Source: CAYHMW01 sp964357925 (GTDB lineage: Bacteria > Patescibacteriota > Microgenomatia > UBA8517). Taken from it: a DNA stretch of 12,226 nt. The stretch lies in contig CAYHMW010000026.1 of NCBI GenBank assembly GCA_964357925.1, positions 1 through 12,226 on the forward strand, read 5' to 3'. Shown in pieces: positions 6,817 to 12,226 of the stretch. The position numbers and the translations under genes are program-made. Within the stretch, counting starts at the first letter, position 1. Each line of letters begins with the position of its first letter. The notes under the pieces were generated by a model, which was given only the letters and a program-made list of their open reading frames with translations, was not told the DNA's origin and searched no databases.

Positions 6817-6827
6817 TCCCTGTCTAG
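6810..6827 (+). promoter_or_regulatory. Operator-like inverted repeat over the -10 and start site
   Basis: CTAGAC (6810-6815) and GTCTAG (6822-6827) are perfect 6-bp inverted repeats six bases apart. They cover the -10 box and the predicted transcription start, a typical place for a repressor operator. A chance repeat or a start-site hairpin is also possible. Confidence 0.4.
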
Positions 6828-6893
6828 ATCAGTGCATTAACAATAAAGCGGCAAGCCTGTACTTCAGCTCAAGTAAATCAAGGAGAGAATATC

Positions 6894-7334
6894 ATGATAA
6901 AACGGATTCCCAATGATCATGGAGAATTCATCATCCATGGCAACCTGATCAGTCTCAGAATAAATTACGACTCGAAACGGACGGGTATAGCTGGAAAACT
7001 CGGTGTAATTTTCATAGGCCCAGCCAATGGACCACTTTCACAAGTAAATTCGAAGTGGTCTATAAATCAGATTTTTGCCTTGATGCACATCGACAATTCA
7101 ATAGCAATCGACATCCAACAAACCTTATTGCTCACAGCCAACATCCTAGGTATAGCTGTCTCAGATATCAAGTCTATTTTGGAACTGCTCCATGCCACAT
7201 ACCACAACACTACCTTGGATGAAGAACGCCCGAATACAGACGCCATAGGTGTTCTTGGAAGCATACTCCAAGCGATGGCGGAAAATGTCGACATTGCAGG
7301 CGAGCTACCCTACAGTGAAACATTTATACACTAG
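6894..7334 (+). CDS. Hypothetical protein, independently transcribed, family not recognised
   Basis: I do not recognise this 146-residue protein. It has no signal peptide, membrane helix, cysteine pair or known catalytic motif that I can see, so it is probably soluble and cytoplasmic. The N-terminal part (about 1-55) looks like beta strands with a G-K-L-G-V-I-F-I-G-P core. The rest (about 56-132) looks helical, with an alternating hydrophobic pattern around 69-104 and 117-131. The gene is clearly a real, self-contained unit. It has a promoter, an inverted repeat over the transcription start, a strong Shine-Dalgarno AGGAGAG (about 6882-6888) six bases before the ATG, and its own terminator. 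That contrasts with the neighbours, most of which lack a Shine-Dalgarno. Being a small regulated protein is an inference only. Confidence 0.7.
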   Translation: MIKRIPNDHGEFIIHGNLISLRINYDSKRTGIAGKLGVIFIGPANGPLSQVNSKWSINQIFALMHIDNSIAIDIQQTLLLTANILGIAVSDIKSILELLHATYHNTTLDEERPNTDAIGVLGSILQAMAENVDIAGELPYSETFIH

Positions 7335-7342
7335 CTGAACAA

Positions 7343-7364
7343 CGGGCTTGCCGCCCGCTTTTTT
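7343..7364 (+). terminator. Rho-independent terminator after the orphan gene
   Basis: CGGGC (7343-7347) pairs with GCCCG (7353-7357) around a five-base loop and is followed closely by a run of six T (7359-7364). It starts eight bases after the TAG stop at 7332-7334. Confidence 0.85.
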
Positions 7365-7395
7365 ACTAACTATGTCCTTTGGTAATATCCTGTAC

Positions 7396-7424
7396 TTTCA
7401 TTTTTGCCCCAAAATTGGTAAAAT
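7396..7424 (+). promoter_or_regulatory. Near-leaderless promoter of rpmE-prfA
   Basis: A good -10, TAAAAT (7419-7424), lies 15 bases before the ATG at 7440. At 17 bases upstream is TTTCAT (7396-7401), a weak -35. The predicted leader is about nine bases and contains no Shine-Dalgarno. Confidence 0.5.
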
Positions 7425-7439
7425 ACGAACTTAATTGCT

Positions 7440-7787
7440 ATGCAAACAACAATACATCCAAAATGGTATGAGGAAGCAATTGTAAAGTGCGCTTGCGGAA
7501 CTACATTTACAATCGGTGCCTCCATACCAACAATCGAAGTCGAGGTGTGTTCAGCGTGTCATCCATTCTACACTGGTCAAGCAAAATACGTCGACACCGC
7601 AGGCCGAGTTGATGCATTCAAAGCAAAGCTTATGGGTGCCAAAAAGGGAGCACTAAGCAAGTCTCAAAGACGCCAGGTCAAGAAAGAGAAAAGAATAAAA
7701 GAAGAATTTAATAGACCAGAATCACTTGCCGAAATCAGAAAGCTCGCCAAAGCAGCTAATAAAAAAGATAAGAAGTCCAGTCACTAA
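7440..7787 (+). CDS. rpmE: 50S ribosomal protein bL31 with long basic C-terminal tail
   Basis: bL31 sits on the large subunit near the central protuberance and helps bridge the subunits. The core (about 1-70) is typical: an opening T-I-H-P-K-W-Y, four zinc-binding cysteines (C17, C19, C37, C40, so the zinc-containing form), C-H-P-F-Y-T-G at 40-46 and the D-T-A-G-R-V-D-x-F segment at 52-60. At 115 residues it is about 45 longer than the usual bL31 of roughly 66-75. The extra part is rich in Lys, Arg and Glu and probably helical or disordered. Its function is unknown; extra rRNA contacts are a reasonable guess. prfA begins eight bases after the stop, so the two are probably co-transcribed. Confidence 0.95.
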   Translation: MQTTIHPKWYEEAIVKCACGTTFTIGASIPTIEVEVCSACHPFYTGQAKYVDTAGRVDAFKAKLMGAKKGALSKSQRRQVKKEKRIKEEFNRPESLAEIRKLAKAANKKDKKSSH

Positions 7788-7795
7788 TCTCCGTT

Positions 7796-8384
7796 ATGGA
7801 CAACACAACACAAACTTGCTTCATTGAAGTACGAGGTGCTACAGGTGGTGACGAAGCCAAAATCTGGGCAGCTGATCTAATCCGTATGTATACGCGTTAC
7901 GCCCTCAAAAACAACATCAAAACAGAACTTATTGATGATCAAACCCTTAAAGTCAAAGGCCCACGTATCTGGGATATTCTAAAAAATGAATCAGGAGTCC
8001 ACAGGGTCCAGAGGGTCCCAGAAACCGAAAAAAGAGGCCGCATTCACACCTCAACTGCAACCGTAGCGGTCCTCCCCGAAATTAAAGAGGGTGAAGTAAA
8101 TATTAACAGTGGAGATTTGGATGTCCAATTCTATCGAGCAGGTGGACACGGCGGGCAGAATGTAAATAAGGTCAGCACCGCTGTAAGACTCACCCACAAA
8201 CCATCAGGCATCGTAGTAACAGCTCGAACAGAAAGGTTTCAAGAGCAAAACCGCATGAACGCAATGGCAATTCTCCGAAGCAAACTTTGGGAGATAGAAC
8301 AAGAAAAACTGGCAGCTGAACTAAGAGATGCCAGGGTGGCAATAGGCCGAGGTATGAGAGCTGAAAAAATCAGGAGCTACAACT
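7796..8384 (+). CDS. prfA: Peptide chain release factor 1, lacking N-terminal domain 1, 3' end lost in gap
   Basis: RF1 recognises UAA and UAG in the ribosomal A site and triggers peptide release. The visible 196 residues start almost directly at the family's GGDEA segment (17-21, in ATGGDEAKIW). ESGVHRVQRVP follows (65-75), then the codon-reading tripeptide P-E-T (75-77), which fits the RF1 PxT motif rather than RF2 SPF. GRIHTS is at 81-86, and the catalytic GGQ at 119-121 lies within GGHGGQNVN. The last codons (IRSYN) match the segment just before the family's F-P-Q. Normal RF1 has about 100 more residues, a helical domain 1, before this point. The prfA frame has a stop at 7769-7771, so at most eight more codons could be added upstream. 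Either domain 1 is truly absent or an unseen frameshift removed it. Confidence 0.92.
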
Positions 8385-8484
8385 NNNNNNNNNNNNNNNN
8401 NNNNNNNNNNNNNNNNNNNNNNNNNNNNNNNNNNNNNNNNNNNNNNNNNNNNNNNNNNNNNNNNNNNNNNNNNNNNNNNNNNNN
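8385..8484. other. Assembly gap of 100 N
   Basis: Exactly 100 undetermined bases separate prfA from the HtrA gene. Such round runs usually mark a scaffold join of unknown size. The end of prfA, the end of the htrA-like gene and possibly further genes are hidden here. Confidence 0.98.
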
Positions 8485-9625
8485 CACTCTCACTCAAAGT
8501 CACCTGGAGTTCTTTCGTTTCGCCATTTCTCCAAATCTCAATAGTAATTTTGTCTCCTGGTTTCCTTTTTGAGATATATGAAGCCAAATCACGATCTTCC
8601 TCATCTTTTATAACCTCCCCATCAAATTTTGTAATAATATCATCAGGCTCAATTCCCGCATTGTCAGCAGAACTACCACTCACAACATCAGTCACATAAG
8701 CTCCTTGCGGTACCTCGTTCAAAATCGCAGACTGAGCCGTAATCATCTGGTATTGAACTCCCAAAAACGGTTTACTCGCAAAGGACCCATTGCTCTTAAA
8801 CACCGACAGTCCATCTTTGACTACATTTATCGGGATCGCAAAACCAATGTTTTGAGCACCAGATGCCACTGCAACATTTACGCCAATAACACGCCCGGAG
8901 GCATTGAGAAGTGGTCCGCCGGAATTCCCCGGATTAATCGCAGCATCAGTCTGGATAACATCATCGAGCCTCTCCACAAATCCCTCATAGATAGATCCAG
9001 CAGTGATTCCACGGCCAAGTCCAGAGATAACTCCAGTTGTAACCGTATGACGAAATTCTCCAAGTGCCGTCCCGATTGCGATCACACTCTGTCCAACTTT
9101 GAGGTCACTCGAATCCCCTAGCTCTAAAGGTTTCAATCCGCCAACCGGCGGATCGATCTTTATGACAGCAAGATCGTTGGAGGGGTCACGATTAATTTCT
9201 TTGACCTCATACTCTTTCTCATCAGCAGTAATAACCTTATATTTAGCGTCCAGAGCAGACACAACATGTTTGTTTGTAACAATTAACCCTTCAGCATCAA
9301 CTATAAAACCAGTACCTATATCCTGCTCTACACCACCCTCAAATCTGGAGCTAACACCGCCTCCAAAAGGGTTAAACTGCAAAATCCTTCTCCTAGGAGT
9401 CTCAATAGAAACAGTCACAACAGAGGGCGAGGCTTTATCAACAATCTCCACAACACCACTATTTATCGGGAGCACTGTGTCATCCCGCACTACGATGCGG
9501 GATCTTAAGTCATCAGAATAAAAATAACCTAACACAACCCCCACCACCAATGCACCAGCCACAAGAAACCCCAATCCTAACCCCATCCAAAACCCTCTCA
9601 TATTTTTAAAAGTTATAAAATTCAT
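8485..9625 (-). CDS. HtrA/DegP-like membrane-anchored serine protease with PDZ domain, C-terminus lost in gap
   Basis: HtrA proteases degrade or refold misfolded proteins in the cell envelope. The product has an N-terminal membrane anchor (about 11-35), a trypsin-like domain (about 55-275) and one PDZ domain (about 285-378). The catalytic triad is visible: H120 in TNKHVV, D151 in SNDLAVIKI and S235 in GNSGGP. The PDZ domain shows the carboxylate-binding loop F-L-G-V (287-290) and A-G-I-E-P-D-D-I-I (323-331). About 380 residues are seen before the gap; few are likely missing unless a second PDZ follows. The start may be the ATG at 9625 or the one at 9601 (residue 9); neither has a good Shine-Dalgarno, and TATAAC ten bases before the second would fit a leaderless start. 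Identity is secure; the exact start is not. Confidence 0.93.
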
Positions 9626-9630
9626 TTCAA

Positions 9631-9660
9631 ATACAAAAATAGGTCGCGTCCACAGCGACT
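9631..9660 (-). terminator. Possible terminator between the S41 protease and HtrA genes
   Basis: On the minus strand GTCGC (9659-9655), a seven-base loop and GCGAC (9647-9643) are followed by a T-rich tail (CTATTTTTGTAT, 9642-9631). It lies six bases after the S41 protease stop. The stem is short, so read-through into the HtrA gene is plausible. Confidence 0.5.
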
Positions 9661-9665
9661 ACCCG

Positions 9666-10928
9666 CTAATTTATTTGTGCATTTTGAGAGTTTCCCGAAA
9701 TATATTCTATAGCACGAAGCAGCTGCTCATCTTCTGGCGTATCAGGATTGTCCTCCACCTCAATATCAGGAACAAGCCCCTCCTCATGTACCCAAATCCC
9801 ATTCGGAGTCAGCCACTTTGCAATTGTAATATGAAGCCCAGTCCCACTTTCAAGCTCTTGTGCCTCTTGTATTGTCCCTTTCCCAAAACTTTTCTCCCCA
9901 ACTATCACAGTTTTATTATTATCCCGGAGCGCTCCAGCCATAATCTCAGAGGCAGAAGCAGATCCACCATTTACAAGCAATACAACTTTTCTACCTTGAA
10001 GCCTGCCAATACGCTCAGTTCGAAACTCCTGACGTTTACCATCTCCCCATTCTTCTATAGTCACAACACTATTAGTAGGCATAAACTCTGAAGCTAAATC
10101 CACCGCACGATTGAGATAGCCACCTGGATTATTCCTCAAATCGATTATCAAACCCTTATTTTCAACTGATTGAAGCACATTTAGGACTGCCTCATCCCAT
10201 TCACTTAAAGTCTCATCTCCAAACTTGAGGACACTAATTCGTACCACGTCTTGACCATCGCCCTCGCGCGACAAAACAACACTTGGCACATCTATACTTG
10301 CGCGCTCCACCTCAACGACGATAGGGGTCTCGACTTCATCCCGCATCAAAGTCAACTTAACAATAGTCCCTGCAGGGCCACGAATAAGCCTGACGGCATC
10401 AGGAAGCGATATTCCAGATGTCCCCTGCTCGAGACCTTTCTCGACATCAGCTATTCCAACAATATAATCACCTGGCTCAATATCAACGAGGGCGGCTGGA
10501 GTGCCAGGGAGCGGTGCAACAACGGCGAGTCTCGTACCGCGAAACCCAATCTGAATGCCAATTCCCTCAAAATTACCAGACAAGTCCTCTGTTGAAACTT
10601 TATTTTCTTCTGGAGTCAAGAACACAGTATATGGATCGTTAACCGCAGCGACCATGCCCTTAATTGCTCCATACACCAATTCACTCTCATGAATCTGATT
10701 TTTATCGAAGTATTGACTTTGAAGCGTATCCCACACTCGCCAAAACATTTGAAAATCCAGATCCTCCTTGTTTTCCGGATTTTCTCTTATTAAATTTACA
10801 ACTTTCGGATAACTTTTAAAGTCCCTCGTGGTTGCATAAACCCCCAAACCATAACCAACACTCAGTATTAAGGTAACAGCAACAATAACAAGGGAAAACT
10901 TTCCCAATAGCCTGAAACTGGCTTTCAT
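9666..10928 (-). CDS. S41-family C-terminal processing peptidase (CtpA/Prc-like)
   Basis: These exported serine proteases use a Ser-Lys dyad to trim or degrade envelope proteins from their C-termini. From the ATG at 10928 the product is 420 residues. It has an N-terminal membrane anchor (about 7-32), a helical region with DPYTVFLTPEE (98-108), a PDZ domain (about 123-211, with F-E-G-I-G-I-Q at its start) and the S41 core (about 225-395). The dyad is S325 in GGSASASEI and K350 in SFGKGTIQ, 25 residues apart as in E. coli Prc. LRNNPGG (264-270) is the other family hallmark. I prefer ATG 10928 because GAGG lies four to five bases upstream. The in-frame GTG at 10970 sits where transcription should start. 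The gene follows rpsR with its own promoter. Confidence 0.95.
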   Translation of the reverse strand: MKASFRLLGKFSLVIVAVTLILSVGYGLGVYATTRDFKSYPKVVNLIRENPENKEDLDFQMFWRVWDTLQSQYFDKNQIHESELVYGAIKGMVAAVNDPYTVFLTPEENKVSTEDLSGNFEGIGIQIGFRGTRLAVVAPLPGTPAALVDIEPGDYIVGIADVEKGLEQGTSGISLPDAVRLIRGPAGTIVKLTLMRDEVETPIVVEVERASIDVPSVVLSREGDGQDVVRISVLKFGDETLSEWDEAVLNVLQSVENKGLIIDLRNNPGGYLNRAVDLASEFMPTNSVVTIEEWGDGKRQEFRTERIGRLQGRKVVLLVNGGSASASEIMAGALRDNNKTVIVGEKSFGKGTIQEAQELESGTGLHITIAKWLTPNGIWVHEEGLVPDIEVEDNPDTPEDEQLLRAIEYISGNSQNAQIN

Positions 10929-10975
10929 GTTACCTCTTTTTGGATCACCAAACACCTGATTTTCTATCACAACAC

Positions 10976-11003
10976 ATTATACAAGATATGGCTTTGGAGT
11001 AAA
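10976..11003 (-). promoter_or_regulatory. Promoter of the S41 protease gene
   Basis: On the minus strand a perfect -10, TATAAT (10981-10976), is preceded at 16 bases by TTTACT (11003-10998), a moderate -35. Transcription should start near 10969, giving a leader of about 41 bases with a Shine-Dalgarno before the ATG at 10928. This is what decides the start codon. Confidence 0.6.
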
Positions 11004-11249
11004 TCAAATAGTTTGAGAATACGGAAGGAACCCCAAGTGTCTGGCACGAGCTACAGCAACCGCAAGTTTCCTCTGTTGCTTGGCAGAAAGTCCCGTTCTC
11101 TTCCTATTATAAAGTTTTGAACGATCACTTATAAAGCGAGCAAGATCTTCGTAATTCTTATAATCAATGACAATATTCAAAGCCTCCTCCTTGGTTAAGA
11201 TAGGCTCCACCCTCCTTGTCATTCTTCTTTTCTTATTTTTCTTCGCCAT
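11004..11249 (-). CDS. rpsR: 30S ribosomal protein bS18
   Basis: bS18 binds the platform of the small subunit as a partner of bS6. The 81-residue product has normal length. The N-terminus is very basic (residues 2-13), and the conserved core runs from about 34 to 78, with F-I-S-D-R at 39-43, the R-K-R-T-G-L segment at 49-54 and the ending R-A-R-H-L-G-F-L-P-Y at 68-77. It lies eight bases after ssb in the classic rpsF-ssb-rpsR order, so co-transcription with bS6 and SSB is likely. No Shine-Dalgarno is visible before its ATG; translation may depend on re-initiation from ssb. Identification is secure. Confidence 0.97.
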   Translation of the reverse strand: MAKKNKKRRMTRRVEPILTKEEALNIVIDYKNYEDLARFISDRSKLYNRKRTGLSAKQQRKLAVAVARARHLGFLPYSQTI

Positions 11250-11257
11250 TTGTGTTC

Positions 11258-11770
11258 TTAAAAAGGAATATCGTCCTCAGTCTCTTTGGATTCAGGAACT
11301 TCCGCTTTTACAGTCTTCCCCTCAGCCTTTTTGGTTTCTTGTTTTTTGTTCTGTGTTTCTTTCTTATCGGCACCATCAAATTCACTTGGTACCTCAATGT
11401 CTTGGCTATCATCATATGAACCCTGAGTTGCTCCCCCACCACTATCAAGGAGTATCATCTCGGAAATAACAATTTCTGTGGTAGTACGCTCAACCTCGTC
11501 CTTACCAGTCCATTTCCTCGTCTGGAGCCTGCCTTCCACATAGGTTCGTTTACCTTTACTAAGGAGCTGCGAACAAATTTCGGCCAATTTATCCCAAGCT
11601 ACGATTCTGTGAAACTCGGCATCATCTCGTGTGTCACCCGATTCTGTCTTCCATTGACGATTAGTAGCTATGCTAAAAGTGGCAACAGCAGTCCCAGAAG
11701 GAGTATATCGAAGCTCGGGATCACGAGTAAGATTACCGATCAAAATTACTTTATTTAAACTTCTAGCCAT
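11258..11770 (-). CDS. ssb: Single-stranded DNA-binding protein SSB
   Basis: SSB coats single-stranded DNA during replication, repair and recombination and recruits partner enzymes through its C-terminal tip. The 170-residue product has the OB fold at about 1-108. It opens with N-K-V-I-L-I-G-N-L-T-R-D-P-E at 6-19 and contains F-H-R-I-V-A-W at 53-59 and Y-V-E-G-R-L at 77-82. A low-complexity linker follows (about 110-163), rich in Lys, Glu and Thr. The protein ends in the acidic tip D-D-I-P-F, the partner-binding motif. The start overlaps the bS6 stop by one base (TAATG), implying translational coupling. Identification is secure. Confidence 0.97.
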   Translation of the reverse strand: MARSLNKVILIGNLTRDPELRYTPSGTAVATFSIATNRQWKTESGDTRDDAEFHRIVAWDKLAEICSQLLSKGKRTYVEGRLQTRKWTGKDEVERTTTEIVISEMILLDSGGGATQGSYDDSQDIEVPSEFDGADKKETQNKKQETKKAEGKTVKAEVPESKETEDDIPF

Positions 11771-12126
11771 TAGTTTTGTTTCTTATTTTTTACTTCCTGC
11801 ACTTTCACAAGTAAATATCTAATAATATCCTCATTGTGCCGTATTTTCGCCTCTAAATTGACAGCACCTTTACTATTTAAGTCTAGACTAAAAATCAAAA
11901 ATACCCCGATATTATTGTCTTTTATACTATACACCAGCTCGCGATCACCCCAGTCATCAACCGACAAAACACCCCCACCGCTTATATCCACAATCTTAGT
12001 TATAGTATCCACCACACTTTTTCTCTTAGCTTTAGTCGCCCCCCCAGGAAGCACCACCACCAACTCATACTTCCCTAATTTTGTGTTTTCTTTAACTTGT
12101 TCTTCAATCTTATCTTTTACTGCCAT
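11770..12126 (-). CDS. rpsF: 30S ribosomal protein bS6
   Basis: bS6 binds the central domain of 16S rRNA together with bS18. From the ATG at 12126 the product is 118 residues, close to the usual 95-135. Recognisable parts are Y-E-L-V-V-V-L-P at 20-27, the W-G-D-R-E-L-V-Y-S-I-K segment at 59-69, and R-H-N-E-D-I-I-R-Y-L-L-V at 96-107. The first 15 or so residues are a charged helix-like extension. The frame stays open to the window edge, but those upstream codons span a promoter and do not resemble bS6, so I start at 12126. It heads the rpsF-ssb-rpsR operon. In some bacteria the bS6:bS18 complex represses its own operon through a leader RNA; the very short predicted leader here would leave no room for that structure. 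Confidence 0.95.
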   Translation of the reverse strand: MAVKDKIEEQVKENTKLGKYELVVVLPGGATKAKRKSVVDTITKIVDISGGGVLSVDDWGDRELVYSIKDNNIGVFLIFSLDLNSKGAVNLEAKIRHNEDIIRYLLVKVQEVKNKKQN

Positions 12127-12136
12127 ATCGGCGCAA

Positions 12137-12166
12137 AGTATACCATGTGAGCTGGTTTCTTCACAA
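12137..12166 (-). promoter_or_regulatory. Predicted leaderless promoter of the rpsF-ssb-rpsR operon
   Basis: On the minus strand an extended -10, TG-G-TATACT (hexamer 12142-12137), is preceded at 18 bases by TTGTGA (12166-12161). The ATG at 12126 lies ten bases after the -10, so the leader would be about three to four bases, with no Shine-Dalgarno. Confidence 0.55.
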
Positions 12167-12226
12167 GACGAATGTTTAGGACGCGATACATTCCGGAATG
12201 AAAGTATCGCAATATGAGTCATCAAA

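Noticed and set aside
8321..8384. Continuation of the HtrA frame across the gap
   Set aside because: Those codons are antisense to prfA and have no PDZ-like features.
8485..8572. Continuation of the prfA reading frame after the gap
   Set aside because: The codons after the N run are antisense to the HtrA PDZ domain and unlike RF1; the true frame is unknown because the gap size is unknown.
10929..10970. GTG start at 10970 for the S41 protease
   Set aside because: A perfect TATAAT ends five bases before it, so transcription should begin at or after this codon. The ATG at 10928 has a Shine-Dalgarno.
12127..12225. N-terminal extension of bS6 to the window edge
   Set aside because: It spans an extended -10 promoter and does not resemble bS6; the frame is simply open.
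1..12226. Alternative genetic code with TGA as glycine
   Set aside because: TGA ends the MBL-fold gene, the EamA transporter and rpsR at family-appropriate lengths, and no gene needs read-through.
1..12226. CRISPR array, insertion sequence or prophage
   Set aside because: I saw no regularly spaced repeats, transposase, integrase or phage genes on either strand.

Overview
The window looks like a scaffold piece from a genome-reduced, probably uncultured bacterium. My best guess is the Candidate Phyla Radiation (Patescibacteria). That rests on compact genes with short or overlapping junctions, scarce Shine-Dalgarno sequences, a bL31 with a long basic tail, a release factor 1 without its N-terminal domain, small anchored surface proteins, and a run of exactly 100 N that marks an assembly gap. 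No marker here fixes the lineage. TGA ends several genes (for example the metallo-beta-lactamase-fold gene, the EamA transporter and rpsR), so TGA is not recoded to glycine.

Layout, left to right. Positions 1-69 hold the 3' part of a tRNA-Leu(CAA). A GC-richer NUDIX-fold gene (268-945, +) follows, preceded by a strong Shine-Dalgarno. Back-to-back terminators (944-1036) separate it from a leftward block: an MBL-fold hydrolase (2892-3536), dnaB (1588-2895) and an anchored cupredoxin (1046-1564). A divergent promoter pair at 3548-3598 drives that block leftwards and a rightward block: an anchored Ig/OB-like surface protein (3613-4611), hisS (4646-5860) and an EamA-type transporter (5850-6791). 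A short orphan gene (6894-7334) has its own promoter, operator-like repeat, Shine-Dalgarno and terminator. Next are bL31 (7440-7787) and a short prfA (7796-8384) that runs into the gap (8385-8484). Beyond the gap everything reads leftwards: rpsF-ssb-rpsR (12126-11004), then an S41 C-terminal processing protease (9666-10928) and an HtrA/DegP-like protease (8485-9625) whose C-terminus is lost in the gap.

Functionally this is mostly housekeeping (translation, replication, tRNA charging) plus an envelope layer: two anchored proteases with PDZ domains, an anchored cupredoxin, an anchored Ig/OB protein and a transporter. The clearest pattern not captured by gene calls is regulatory. Six genes have a recognisable -10 box only 7-15 nt before the start codon and no Shine-Dalgarno, which predicts leaderless or nearly leaderless mRNAs. 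Three other genes (NUDIX, the orphan and the S41 protease) have a longer leader with a clear Shine-Dalgarno. The most notable protein is RF1, which keeps its PxT and GGQ motifs but lacks the helical N-terminal domain; an in-frame stop just upstream rules out a simple start-site error. I found no CRISPR array, insertion sequence, intein or integrated element.
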